A stretch of DNA of 64,000 nucleotides from Cichorium intybus. Its lineage: Eukaryota > Streptophyta > Magnoliopsida > Asterales > Asteraceae. Shown one piece after another: positions 51,905 through 64,000 of this stretch. The first letter of the stretch is position 1. Each line of letters begins with the position of its first letter. The position numbers and the translations under genes were made by a program. The notes beneath the pieces were generated by a model. It ran no database searches. It was not told where the DNA came from and worked only from the letters and a program-made list of their open reading frames with translations. Location of the stretch: contig CM042012.1 in assembly GCA_023525715.1 (NCBI GenBank), positions 114,628,298-114,692,297 of the forward strand, given 5' to 3'.

Positions 51905-54808
51905 AATTCGCAATCAAATAAGCTCCCACTTTGGGTATAGATAAACAAATCAATTTTCTTCCATAACATATACATCTAGTAAATCGCTCTCTAATCATAA
52001 GAATTTTATAACTTTCTAAAAAGCTAGTGGATGCTATGCAAAGGTTTACCTTTTTATGTTTTTATCAACTTTATTAACATATATGTTAGATTCTTTGAAC
52101 CAATTGTCTTTTTGAAGGACAATGTGCCATCATTTATCAAATCTATGATAAAGTGTTATCTTATCTAGATGTATTATGTCCTATTGTGAAACATTGAATT
52201 TTTCTCGATATGATATGCACTCTAGGTGCCATAAATAGAATACAATCTTCCTGTTTCATGCCTAACTCTAATATGAAGTTCTTCCATAAATAAGATCTTT
52301 TTCCAACCTCTGTAATAACAATATATTCGAATTTTATTGTTAAAAGAGAAACCCTTTTCTAAATTCTAGAGATATAACAGAATATTGTACCCTCGACCAT
52401 GGAAAAAAAATTCTATGGTGATATTTCCAAAATCTGAATAACCATTTAAAGTTTAATCTAAAAATCCTTTCAAGGAACATGTTTCATTCTAAAATATAGG
52501 ACACCCTCATAAGTGTCTTTCAAGTAACTTTGCAACCACTTGACTACTTTATAATGCTATGTTTTCCCAACATGACATAAAATCTATTAAAAACTCTCAC
52601 TATACGAGAAATATCGAGAATTATGCATACCATAATATACATCAAAGTGCCCACCACTAATACATTAGGAAAGGAAGGGGTTGAGGGTTCTAGTCCCGTG
52701 GTATACATTTGTGTAGTTTAGGACTAGGATTTAGTGGATGTGTGTGTTTAGCCGTTCAAGAAAAAAAAACTAATACATTAGGAACCTTTTCCATTTCTTC
52801 ACTATTCTCATCCATTTGTGATTATTATTTCTTTGAGAACTCTGTATGACTTTTCAAAGGTGTACTTTTGCCTTATGTATTAATCATACTAAATTCCCTA
52901 ACAATTTTCTTGGATATCTACATGGAAATATTTCATCGTAGTTTCATGAGAAAATTACCTCAATAATATGTTGCTCTCCTTTGTTTCAATTTGAACTACC
53001 AACATGTTATATGAACGTAATAGGAATTAAACTTCTCAAGGTAGCAAAAATGATTCATATTGAATCTCTTCTACCCATTCATCTACATAAACTATCAAAA
53101 TTCTAGAGCTATTTCCTTGATACTAGGTTTAATTCACATATGTCTTTTTTAATTTACACACCATATTTTATTTTCCAATCATCTTTTAAACTATAGGTTG
53201 TTCCATGTGGTCATATTCTCCAATGTCTCCATGTAATAACATTGTCTTAGCAGTCAGATGCTCTAGATGTAGGCCTTATGCGACCACAATAGCCAAAAAT
53301 TATCTATTTTGATCATCTTCACAACTTTAGAATATCTCATTATAATCAACTCCTATTTTCTATTAGAATGCCTTAGTCACCAATTTATTGTTTTATCTCT
53401 TGTTGCCTTCATGCTTATGCTTTATGTTCAACACCCACTTGTGTAAAAGTGCTTTTTTCCTACTAGTAGATTAAGCAATCAAAACGTCTAATTCTTCTAA
53501 ACCAAACTCATCTCAAGATCCATAAATATCTTCCATTTTTATTCAATATTAGATAGTTTATCGATAAAGAGTATATATAGTTCTTGTTTCTCTAGTAGAT
53601 CGATATTTTATTCTCTAAACCACCATAATCCTCTAAGGTCATACTAGCTTTCAAACTCCCATTCTCATGTGAGCTCCTACTAACTGCCGAGCCCTATATT
53701 ATCTATAAAGTATATATTTGGTGTGAAATTAGAATTTCTGTAACATATTTAACCATAACTTGATCCTTTCCATTTGGTTTCTTTTTTTAGATTAAAATCT
53801 TATGAAAGCTCATCTTTATAAAGGGTATTCTCATTGAATATCTCATCTCTACTTATGATGAACCTTTTACTCTATTCATCCAAAAGTTAATATCAATCTT
53901 AGTTGAACCGTAGCAAATAAATTTCCATTTCTTGGCCTTTGCTTCAAGCTTATTTATGTTAGCATACACGATCTTTAAGTGTGTACATGTTACCTCATGA
54001 CATTTTCATTCCTCCTATATAATCTTGAACCTTTTTTAGATTAAGGGATTGTGAGTGATATAAGTTTTCACAATTAGTAAACATGCCCAAAATATCTTAG
54101 GAAATCATGCATGAATCTATATACTCATTCCACTTCATTCAATTTAATTTTCATTATTTAAGCAAACTCCATTATTTGGAAGTGTTTAACATCCTTATAC
54201 CATTCTCATCACAATAATTGATAGATATAGTCAATTCCATTACCTGACATTATACACTTCATATACATGTTAGTCTTATTCTCAATTGAAAATTTTCCAT
54301 TTCTTAAAGGTACTCGACATCAAGTTTATTTTCAAGAAAAAGAACATAACTTTCGTGTAGAACCGTAAATGAAAGTGACGTAGTAGGGTGATCTTCCTCA
54401 TAAAGAAACTAGTTTAGAGTTGTACACATCTGAAAAAAAGGAATCTTTGCTCTCCCTAGCCATTTCGGGTTAAGAAGATGTCAAAGCAACCAACTTTAAC
54501 TTCTCAAACTATGGTGAAATTCCTATGTTTGCATAGTTAACCTTTTTTGTTTTCCTAGAACACAGCCCACAATTGTCCATACTCTTCGTATATGGAATTT
54601 TTTCCTTTTGAAGGTAGCATCCTCATACATTTCTTACTCGTATTCCTAATCCTTGTTGACATAGAGTTGATATACCTAAATCCTTAGTAGTGGTTTTTTC
54701 TCCATCCATATACTCTATGAAATATGTGAATGCTTCATGAAGCACGACGGTGATGTTTAACTCATTTTACTTTATCTGTCGCAGGTAACATGTATTGGTT
54801 TCTAAAGT
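51905..54808 (-). pseudogene. Old Copia relic related to element 1: pol part
   Basis: From left to right the plus strand follows element 1 from its 3' end toward integrase. It has a polypurine tract (AAGTGGGAGCT on the minus strand near 51921-51932), an RNase H relic (compare ATTATGAAACACTGGATTC with ATTGTGAAACATTGAATTT at 52177), then reverse transcriptase relics (53200-53560), and integrase to GAG-pre-integrase relics near 54600-54760. It is full of stops and indels. DNA at 51681-51904 may be its 3' LTR: it shares words with 58190-58290. Two SINE insertions mark it. Confidence 0.72.
52672..52768 (+). mobile_element. 5'-truncated SINE (97 bp)
   Basis: A short insert with a B-box-like GGGTTCTAGTCCC and an A-run tail is flanked by a perfect 16-bp duplication, ACTAATACATTAGGAA (52656-52671 and 52769-52784). 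It sits inside the Copia relic. Confidence 0.78.
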
Positions 54809-54822
54809 ATATATATTTTTGA

Positions 54823-55048
54823 GCAAGTGAAGCCCAGCCTAGCTGGGTGGATGCACCCGGGTTATATACCCATGTGGTGGGAGGTCTGGAGTTCGACTCC
54901 GACTAACCCCATGTGGGGGATTTTCCTGGAAGGCGAATTAGGTGGAGGGGAAAGGCCTTTGCGCCTTAGGTAATCACCAACCGCCCTGGGTTGCGGGGCT
55001 GATTACCCTCAGGTGAAATCATATATCTATTCGCTGGTTCCAAAAAAA
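54823..55048 (+). mobile_element. tRNA-derived SINE (226 bp)
   Basis: The tRNA-like head has an A box CTAGCTGGGTGG and a B box GGAGTTCGACTCC. A body with TAGGTAATCACCAACCGCC follows, and it ends in CCAAAAAAA. A 14-bp duplication, ATATATATTTTTGA, flanks it at 54809-54822 and 55049-55062. It interrupts the Copia relic. Its sequence differs from the SINE at 50722, so two SINE families are present. Confidence 0.88.
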
Positions 55049-55140
55049 ATATATATTTTTGAAGTTTTAGCATATGATTCCTTTTGCTATATCTTAAACC
55101 AACAAACTTTTCTTGATTTCAATATTCATCTACCATTAAC

Positions 55141-55182
<42 letters not shown>

Positions 55183-55183
55183 T

Positions 55184-55270
<87 letters not shown>
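55141..55270. repeat. (CA)n then (AT)n compound microsatellite
   Basis: About 46 bp of CA with a few T interruptions, then about 84 bp of AT. Confidence 0.97.
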
Positions 55271-55273
<3 letters not shown>

Positions 55274-55599
55274 GGTTTTCTGCCCTTTCCCTTTTGTGGT
55301 TATAAGGAACTCTAACACTCACCAACAGTCTTCTTGTGAATTTATTCTCCTTAGACTAAATCATGACTCCCTCCAAACATAACATTAGTAGTTCTATATA
55401 AACTACTAACTATGGTGCTAGTGTCAGACCAACTTTAGAGAATAAACAATAATAGAAACTATTGTAATTCATCAGCAAATTTAATGTCTGCTGATAGTAA
55501 AGTAAATAGTATCATATTAAACTTATTCCCATTATCTATAAAAATGCCTTCATTCATATTTTTAAGAATCATGCCTTTTTATGTTGTTCTATTGTGTTT

Positions 55600-57655
55600 T
55601 AAAGATTATGTTGGTAAGGTAAAACATGACCATTGGGGTAATTTGGTCCATTTTGGTAAAACACTATGTAATTTTGGAATTTTTAGGAGTTCGATGTGAT
55701 ATAACATGTGTTTGGATCATAATTGTGAGTTTGGAGACTTAAAGTCCAAAAACTTGGGAGATAGAAAAATTCTCGTGGTACACGAGGATTCTAACAATAT
55801 TTACACGACTCATACATATGAGGGTCGCGACAGATCCCAAAGTGCATCGCTATTCTATGTGATGCTTTGGAAAGTAGGTTGCAAATTCCTGTGTGCATAG
55901 GATTTGAAAATATTTTGTGTCATAACTTACGCGATGCGACGGGGATAAGAACAAAACATTATATATCGAAAGAGACCCGCAATTACTAGGAAATCCTAGA
56001 AGCATGCAATGCGTCCGACAGTCCTTCGTGACGCATTCCCGGAACGGTGACAACTGTTGGCATTTAATTGGTCCAACTCATTAAATGATGGGTTGACCTA
56101 ATAAAAATACATATTCAATGAGGGTTTCCACCCCACAAACCCTTAGAACCTCTCCGCCAAACTCTCTCAAGAACTAGTATGTGTGTTCTTGATGATTTAG
56201 TGTGTGTGGTTGGATTCTTCATGGATCAATGATGGTTTCCAGGGGCTTCAACTACAAGTTGGCCAGACCAGGGTAAGAACTTAAAATCCATGTTTTGTTT
56301 GTGTTAATTTCCATCATATGAATGAGAGTCCTCAAACCCCAAATTCTAGGGTTTGAGCAATATGATGAACTTATGGTGAGATAATTGTCCTTTGGTGATG
56401 TTCAAGCCATTTTCTAGCAATGTTTGGGTTTACTAATGTGAGATTATAACATGGAAATGATTCAAGTGTTTGAAGCTTAATATGATGAATACATTATGGT
56501 AATAGTGGGAAAAAGATGATACAATATGTGAGATATAGACTATGATATGTTTATAGTTTATCTTAAACAATTAAAGTGACATTTAAAAACTATGTTACAC
56601 TCATGATTAACACATCCTCAAATACAAGTAGCATGATAAATAAGAAACAAGTGTGTAGTGAGTTTTTGAACATGTGAGTTACGATGAAATCCCAACAACA
56701 TTGATTTATTAGGACATTCTTACATTTGACTTAACGGCTTAACTCATAAGCTTAATGAATAGCCAAACGCTCATTAAGATGAGTAAATAGAGCACTTGTT
56801 ATTCTAAACACATAAAGCTAAGCGTTAATACGAATTATTTAGAATATTGATCATAGGATTCCAAGGGCAAAAGGTGTAAAGGCTAAAGTCAATCAAGACT
56901 AGAGACGCCTTAGTTAGTGAATGAAAGCAAATTTATTTTGAATGTAATACAATGATAGAACATTATGATTGGTATGTATGTGCATGCTATTGAGATGAAT
57001 TATCACCTAGTTCCTTAGGTTAATATCTCATGGGGATATAGGCTCGGGATGCATATGTATCCATGACGAGGGCTTGCGTCAATGGATTTGTATCCATGAC
57101 AAGGCTGACCTTGGTGGATTAGGATTGTGACTCCTATTGTTATAACCATCATGAAGGCTTGCCTCGGTGGTTTGGGGTAAGGCACCATTCGGGAAAGACC
57201 ATTGAGAAAGGGGTCGACCCGAACCAAATGGCAAATTCTTGTTTGTGTGGTATTGATCGGGAAGTGTACTTCCTATACTTGTTGGTAAACTTTAATATAT
57301 TGATGATTGCTCTACGTACTCATAAGACAATTGTCTTGCTTCTTTTGTGGTTTGATGTTGTGACATGTATCCAGTAAATGAAGATAAGGAATAGAATTAT
57401 GATTAGTGGAATTTTTGCACTAGATAATACTTTTAGTGAAATAGAGACATGGGAACGAGACTAGTTAGAAATTCATTTGTTGACATTGTATATGTATAAT
57501 ACACTTTCCATGACTCTTGCACACCATTTTGTGACACCTGATAATGCACCAAAGTAAATATTTTGGTGAACATGAAATGTGAAAATTTTGGGATCAGTTT
57601 CTATATACTTTGATTTTGTACATTAAATGAATGATGTATGAATTGGGTCATTACA
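55600..57655 (-). mobile_element. Possible Gypsy-type LTR fragment inserted in the Copia relic
   Basis: The right end on the minus strand begins TGTAATGACCCAATTC, a start common in plant Gypsy LTRs. The left part has phrases like CCAAATTACCCCAATGG that are also LTR-like. Its left end is not defined, and no target duplication was found for AATTT (57656-57660). It accounts for the extra 2 kb between the pol and gag parts of the relic. No protein domain is seen. Confidence 0.3.
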
Positions 57656-57660
57656 AATTT

Positions 57661-58330
57661 ATATTTCCCAAATTTGTAATAAAGAAAACCTTATTTGAGT
57701 TAGAGAGTCTTTCCCTATTGTGCAACTCCTTAATTAATCAAAGTAAGGTCTTCTTGGTCACGATATTGTGCTAAATTCTTTGTCAATGAGAACCTAACTA
57801 CTCCAAGTCCTCGAGATCCAACTAGTGCCACTCCTCATGTTTCATCTTCTCATGTTTCTACACTAACATGGGTTTATGAAATTTTTTGGGTTGGGATAAT
57901 CTTCGATATGCATCTTGCAAAAGCCAAACATGGTTGTCAAACTTGTCGATCTGAACCTTCACGTCTTAAATAATTGGTATGAAGTCCTTCGTTAAGGTTA
58001 TCAATGATACGCAGACAAATATAAAATGCAAAGAAAGCAAAGAACATACAAGAATTTACATGGTTCACAGGATCAAGATAATTATATTATACCACAAGAG
58101 AAATAGAGAGTTTTCTATTAATTTCATAATGTTATATTTGTGATAGTGCTCTAAGGGGTTTCGGTTAAGCCCCCCAATTGGACCATGTTTATGGAAACCA
58201 CCTTCTGGAAACCAATTTCTCGAGCCAAATCCTTCTATGCTTCTTCTAGAATAGACATCTTAAGTCTTCTGAGGAGCGGGACCCTATTGCTTCGTGTTAA
58301 TAGCGACAATCAAATACTAGTGGCGATCTA
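57661..58330 (-). pseudogene. Old Copia relic related to element 1: gag start and LTR part
   Basis: 57683-57970 aligns with the 5' gag of element 1: AAGAAAACCTTATTTG, 'CACGATATTGT.CTAAATTCTTTG', 'ACTCCAAGTCCTCGAGATC' against 'ACTCCAAGTGCCTGCCGATC', and TTCGATATGCAT. After it, 58045-58130 matches the element 1 LTR (compare TTTACATGGTTCACAGGATCA with TTAACGTGGTTCGGTCACGG). This is the 5' end of the relic whose pol part is at 51905-54808. Confidence 0.65.
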
Positions 58331-60602
58331 GAAAACAATGTCCACATTGTCCTAATCAATAATCACACACAGTTGAATCATATATATCTCCTTCATATGA
58401 AAAGATAACATAACTTATATCAAATAGACACATAAGACTAGATATTGAATAAAGAGTGATTTTGACTTGTTAGATATCTTCCTTCTTGGAAACTATATGT
58501 CTCGTATACACATATAGGATTGTATGTATGTATGTATGTATAGACATAAAAATATTATATAGTATGATCCATATTGATAGTGTTCCATTTTGTCTGTTAC
58601 GTTAGGAACCTTGTATTTAGTTCTATGTAGGTGTAGTCTAAGTGTAATGTCTGAAGCCATGAAGCCATATTCAGATGATGGGCATTCTAGGTTACTAAAC
58701 TCGAAGCATGAGCATACTTTAAGAATAAGCCATCTCCATTATGCTCTCACATACATACAAGGACATTCACTATCATGTTCTTGTCCTTTCGACTGCTATT
58801 TAATGAACCAATAATTATTTGAATACAATGTGGTTACGGGTAAGCCTATGCATCTCTACATTTAATTAAGTCTCCAGAAAAAATAACAAAACTTTGAAAT
58901 TACACAAAAGAAACAAAAGAAAAGAAGGATGAGGCACATGGAGGACAGCTTGGCAGTGTGGTACTAACCTTGGCCAAAACTCATAAAACACGTATCCATA
59001 CCCGATGTCTTTCGGGTCAATAATTGTCTGGCGTTGATAGGTTGTACGTGTGGCAGAAAAGGTTATACATTTATTTAAAAACAAAGTTGAAAATAATTTT
59101 GGAACCACCTAGGCTTGTAGTAGTAGTTGATGTTAGGACCATGGAGAGATATGGAGATGGGCCACTGGAGATCAGATGAACCTAGACAAATGCCCCCACC
59201 TCGACTCCTATTATTGTACTTTTATTATTATCCCATCTCCCCTTTCATTTTATTATCATCCACTATTATCAAATTATTTTATAACCATAATTGCATAAAG
59301 GAGATTTAAGAACCAACAAGCGAACAAAATAAAAGTTTTAGCACTTCAAGGTTTGTACAGAAGTGGAGTTCGTTACTTGTTTATTTTTAAATCTCATAAG
59401 TATTTTCCCGTATTGATATGTTGAAAACAATATCTCTAATGCACCATCAATTGTCAATCCACAAGCCAAATTAGATAGCCGACTCAATCCGTGTTAAAAA
59501 GCAAGAAACATCTCAATCTAGCGACCTTGTCGGACACCCCATATATTATTAAACTTTGTATCACATCAGCCAAAAAAAGGAATGCAACCGATGGCTAATA
59601 TTAAAGAACAAGACAATTTATGTAGGTGACGTGTCAGAGATTAACTAGTCAATCAAGCAATAAGGCAATCACAAAAACACGTCCTTCAACCATTTATGTC
59701 GCCAACAAAGAATTCAAGTTCATCGAATGAACAAAATCCTAAAGGTCCGCTTTACGGCAACACAAAACAAAACAATGATGTACTGCATTCGATATATCAT
59801 GAATTTACACTGATACTATGAAAATGAGACAGAAATTACAAGTATTTGTCCAATGGAAATGTGGAATAAGATGGGTGAGACTCACTCTCGATCTCTCACC
59901 TGTATAGAAGTTGTAAATTCCTTATTTTCTCATTGTTGAAAATATATCTAATAAGCTTGTCAAGTCCATTAATGCAGCCTATGAGGTTCACGTGTGTAGT
60001 TTTGTCTTGTATTACAAACACAACATAAATGTAAACCAAGAACATTTATACGTAAATCTCCTGATGCTAACCTCTCGCAAGTTTTTGTTTTTTGATAAAC
60101 TTTTGCCATACAGGACTTACAAAAATATTTGTAACGACTCAATTCATACACCGTTCAAATACACAACAATATCGGAGTTTAAGGGAAACATGTCCCATGT
60201 TTTTTACAAGTACATGGTTCGATGTATAATTGATTGATACAAAAGATATACATAGTCGTGGCAAGAGAATCGAACATATACAATGTTATACAGAGTTCAT
60301 CAGTTAATCTAATCTTCGTGTCTCTAAGTCATTAGAGAGTCTTCTAGTATTAATAGCCCAACAAATACGCTTACTATTTTTTGTTGATGCTACCTGGATA
60401 CATATCACAATCAAACCACACAAAAGAGATGAGACAATTGTCTTGTGAGTACATAAAACAGTATTAAAACATAAATATTTTTAAATGTATGGGAAGCACG
60501 TTCCCCAAATTCAAGCACACATCAATATTCTACAAGTATGGGAAGCACGTTCCCCTAATCAACCACATGATATGTAATTTGTCATTTGTGTCTGGCCGGA
60601 CC
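58331..60602. other. Unassigned intergenic DNA
   Basis: No gene or element boundary could be supported. A short (GTAT)n run lies near 58525-58543. Confidence 0.4.
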
Positions 60603-61790
60603 TGTTAAGTGAGTGTGGAGCCTAATCCGAACCGGAGGAATACCCAAGACAGCCAAAGTGGGACAGTTGTCTGAAGTAACCAGAAAACAGAGGCAAGACG
60701 AAGCCAATGTTGTTAAGGTGTGCATATCAGACAAGTCTCCAGACCTTCAGTCTAGTGGGAGTCCTTCGCTCCGGTTAAATCAACCAGAAGGCGGATCAAA
60801 AATAAGAAGGGGGTGACCCTTAAGAAGATATGTAGAAGGTTGAACCGAAGGCATGAAGATCAGCAGGATCAATGCAGCCTTGCCTTATCCGGATCCGAAG
60901 TCATGTCCAGTGCTGAGATCCTAAGGTATCTAATCATTTGGACCGAGGAAGGTCAAACCTCTTCCGGATTAGAAGGTACGTCCTCAACATGGACATGAAG
61001 GAAGATATCCAATATTGACAGCAGAAGTCAGTTGGTGACAAACTCGTTACCAGAGTAAAAGCTTTGTGACCAAGAGATAACTTTATATGGACCGAAGGGC
61101 GATATCCGAGGATGACTCTCATCAATGTCTCATGTGAATCATAGTTCATCGTGACAACAATAGCTCGTACTATGATCACAGGAATGAACTCATCAGCAGC
61201 AGGAGAAGATGAATTTGCATTATCCTCTATCCGGAGTCAATTCCAAAAGAAGAAGTTCTTTCCTGAAGAAAGAGTTAACCCTTTACGAAGTAGAGTTCGA
61301 CAGAAGTTGCAGAAGCACAAGTCGGACAAGTATAGTTCGAAGGGAAGACCTCAACCGAAGACCAATGGGATCCCTTAACTGATAGCGACACCTCGGTTGT
61401 ATTCGATATTGTTGTTGTCATATCTCTATGTCAGAAGAATCTTGGGAACACGTCAGGAACAATGTTCAGTGTCAGAAGCAGCATAGGGAGCATGGGGTTG
61501 TCACTTCATCAGCCTATAAAGTAATAAGGTGCTGGGCTAGTTTGTCCTTTTGCTCTTTCCTGGTTGAGACCTTGCATGTTTAAGCTTCCTTATCTTGCTA
61601 TTTATACAATCTCCGGTCTATGCTTTGTAATATGTAAAAGATGTTCTTGTTAGTAGTCATAGTTTTCTCTCTTGTAAATCATTGAAGTTTATACATGAAA
61701 GTTTCTCTTGTTTCTCACAATGGACGTATCCTAGCGGGGTGAACCACTTTATATCCTTGTGTTTCTTTTTTCTCATTCTCAACCTTAACA
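60603..61790 (+). repeat. Possible solo LTR (about 1.19 kb)
   Basis: It starts TGTTAAGTGAG and ends CTCAACCTTAACA, giving TG...CA with short inverted ends (TGTTAAG/CTTAACA). It contains CTATTTATACAA (near 61600) and, close to the end, GCGGGGTGAACCAC...ATCCTTGTGTTTC, a phrase common near the 3' end of plant LTRs. The flanks GGACC and TTACT do not match, so a simple solo-LTR insertion is not proven. The flanking DNA shows no second copy. Confidence 0.4.
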
Positions 61791-64000
61791 TTACTCACTT
61801 GTCTAGATAGTTGTATGAAAGACTGTCGATGTACTTGGCCGTTTGGGTGTGTTCATGCGCCCCTTCTGCTGTGCCCAATAGGACCTGCCCCACAATGGAC
61901 TTTACAACCGTAGTCTCATCCTTATTCCAATCAAGTTAACATCTTCAAATCTATTCCTCACTTGTGACTTGTGAGAGTCACAAACAGTAAGCAATTTAAT
62001 ATTACGTAACAAGTATAGAGAGTACATACCGGCATTATGACAACATAGCAACGCTACAGTTAAGAGATAGCGCCGCTATTTGAGCCAAAATACGCATTTT
62101 ATCGGGAAGTTTGTTATCTTTGTGACACTTTGGCAAGGCCATAGCGACGCGAACTTCAACATATAAGATCATTACAAATAGCTGATTCCAGCGGTCCAGG
62201 AGCATCATGCACGACCTTTTCACTCTCATATTCTTCAATATCGATCCTCCAGAGGTTTCCCACGCCTCTGTTTCACTTGTTTGGATTCATAATCGATGTT
62301 AGAGGTCAATTTCAGTGTTATAGAGCATATCTAACCATTGGGATCACTCTAAACATTTGATTCCTCTGTGTTACTACTGGAGTTCAATCATTCGGCTCCT
62401 ACATCATGAGCATTACATAGATCCACACCAGAACGTGTTAAGGTTGTTTTGTTTCGTGTTTGAACAATTGTTTACATTTTAGTTTATGAATTCAAGTTCT
62501 TATTTGTTTTTAGTTATGAAATCAATTTGTCCCTTGTTTACTTTCTGCTTTTTATTTGCAATGGAAGGCTAAACCCTTCGGGGTGACTTCCGATAATATT
62601 GATGGTAAAATGACAATCATGTTTTAATTATTACTTTTGTTTCAATCCATTTTAATGGTCATTTGTTTTTCACGCATGATTTTGAGTATGATAATTAAAG
62701 TTGAGTTTCACAAATGTTTGATTTCTCAAATAAGATAGTGTATCGTTTCTTCACTAGTCGTGCCGAGTTCTTTAAGAAATAAGACGGCCGGTTGAATTGA
62801 CATACATTATGCCTCTTAACTTGCGATTTTAAACAAGATTTGTAATTGGTAAACGTAAGACACAATATTGGTAAATCACTAGTTGTGCCGAGTCCAAATA
62901 AATGTAGGATTAAGACAAGTAGTCGAGGGACATATTGTGTGCCGAAAGTTATTAGTTCAAGAATCATTCACCTTTGTTATCTTTTTCATAATTAAATTGG
63001 AACGTAAGGAAAGATAAACATGTGAGTCTCAGTTACCGGATGCTGAACTAGAATTACCACGGTTTTATTTAGTGATAATTAGTTTTAGTTCCATCGTTTG
63101 CAATAGTATTAAGGTTTATTGTTGGTTGCATCAACAACTGCAATCACCGGTCCTCATCATGGATACAAGGGCATGTCGGGCCCTATATATCCCCGCAAGT
63201 GATGTTTACCTTATCACTCTCTCAAACTTGCTCTATCTACGCATAGTTCTCAACAACTATCAACCTACAAGCTAGGTTAGAAATTCAGGTTGATATCATC
63301 CGACATTCTCTTTGCCAAGTCGTATTCTATCACTACCACAGACTAGTCATGTTCGCAATCCACCAAGTCCGGGCCTTGTAATGGATACACGTTCTCAACT
63401 CATCTCTACTATACACAGTTCTTGTTAGGTATTAACCTACAGAACCATGTTACAATCCAAGACAATATCATTCGCACATATTAATCTATCAACGCAACAT
63501 ATGAAGGAATCACAATTTAAGCATACATCAAATGGTGCTATATCAATAAGACATGTATCCAATTATAGTGAATTTGTATGTACTCACCTTAGTGATGTCG
63601 TAGACATCACAAGTCCAAGCTAATCAACATGCTTCTTCTCTCTCCTTAGAAGCTATCAAAAGCATATCAAAATTTTTATTATTACAACTCAAGTATCAAT
63701 CATCATTCACACACTAGACTTGACATTTCCATTAAGTCTATAATATTCAACCACACTCATAAACTCTATCTCATGGCTTAATCAAGCCTATGTCTTAATC
63801 CTTTAAGAAATATGAACAACTTTCATCATAATTATCAATTCTTCCATAAACAACTTATTGACACAATCAACTAGACCTTGTCTTAATTACATGTCTTAAT
63901 AACATCATCTAGTGATAAAGTTCCAATTACATCTCTATCATTATTTACCTAATCTAGGGTTTTTTATCATCATCCATTTCAAGCTTCAATCATGAAATCA
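61791..64000. other. Unassigned DNA at the right edge
   Basis: No gene is recognised. At 62750-62970 the phrase 'TCACTAGT(C/T)GTGCCGAGT' occurs twice. At 63160-63470 'ATGGATACA' and 'GTTCTCAAC' blocks recur. This could be non-coding DNA of a Gypsy-like element, but I cannot show that. Confidence 0.35.

Noticed and set aside
54823..54900. A tRNA gene
   Set aside because: A and B boxes are present, but the cloverleaf is not complete. The unit ends in an A run and has a 14-bp target duplication, so it is a SINE head. The same applies to 50855-50945 (minus strand).
58866..59108. 80-aa minus-strand frame at the right side
   Set aside because: No domain, no splice context and no similarity I recognise. 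The length is within chance expectation.

Overview
The window is nuclear DNA of a flowering plant. A eudicot is likely and Asteraceae is possible, but I infer that from general look only. The evidence is spliced genes of plant-specific families, plant-type Ty1/Copia polyproteins primed by initiator tRNA-Met, Cassandra-like elements carrying 5S rRNA sequence, tRNA-derived SINEs, MULE/hAT/Harbinger MITEs, Helitron-like ends, and at least fourteen long (AT)n arrays. Most of the 64 kb is mobile DNA or its remains.

Only two host genes can be built with confidence. At the left edge (4983-5843, +) are the last three exons of a serine carboxypeptidase-like (SCPL) gene. A full-length Copia element (1-4982, minus strand) with identical LTRs over the visible overlap has landed in its coding sequence, and a 326-bp Mutator-type MITE sits in its last intron. 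At 43593-44445 (-) is a complete three-exon SOB FIVE-LIKE (SOFL) gene, of a family linked to cytokinin levels, with a 98-bp (AT)n array about 115 bp upstream of its start codon.

Region by region: 0-5 kb Copia element 1; 5-6 kb SCPL 3' end; 6-11 kb AT-rich intergenic DNA with a hAT MITE (7154-7421) and a Harbinger MITE (9343-9650). From 11.1 to 13.5 kb is a chain in which a hAT MITE, a palindromic element and a Helitron are separated only by (AT)n and a short (GA)n. From 13.5 to 19.2 kb are gene-fragment-bearing DNA, a MULE (16000-17500, perfect 9-bp target duplication), Helitron-type 3' ends and a second copy of the palindromic element. From 22.4 to 30.1 kb an inverted cluster of Cassandra-like LTRs is split by a 6.5-kb non-coding LTR element (22580-29106). 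The interior of that element holds four hairpins with different, perfectly paired stems around one conserved 22-nt loop; this is the most intriguing signal in the window. From 30.4 to 32.1 kb is a second MULE-like element, and from 32.8 to 35.4 kb a diverged tandem duplication. From 35.9 to 41.0 kb is complete Copia element 2 (CGTAG duplications, one LTR mismatch). From 45.2 to 48.6 kb is a decayed Copia element on the plus strand. From 48.6 to 51.1 kb are an inverted 5S-derived fragment and an (AT)n-flanked TIR element hit by a SINE. From 51.7 to 58.3 kb is an old minus-strand Copia relic related to element 1 and split by SINEs and other insertions. From 60.6 to 61.8 kb is a possible solo LTR; the rest is unassigned.

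Elements 1 and 2 look coding-competent and recent. The non-coding LTR element and the Cassandra-like units have no proteins and would depend on enzymes from elements of this kind. All boundaries, splice sites and LTR comparisons were read by eye, without alignment software.
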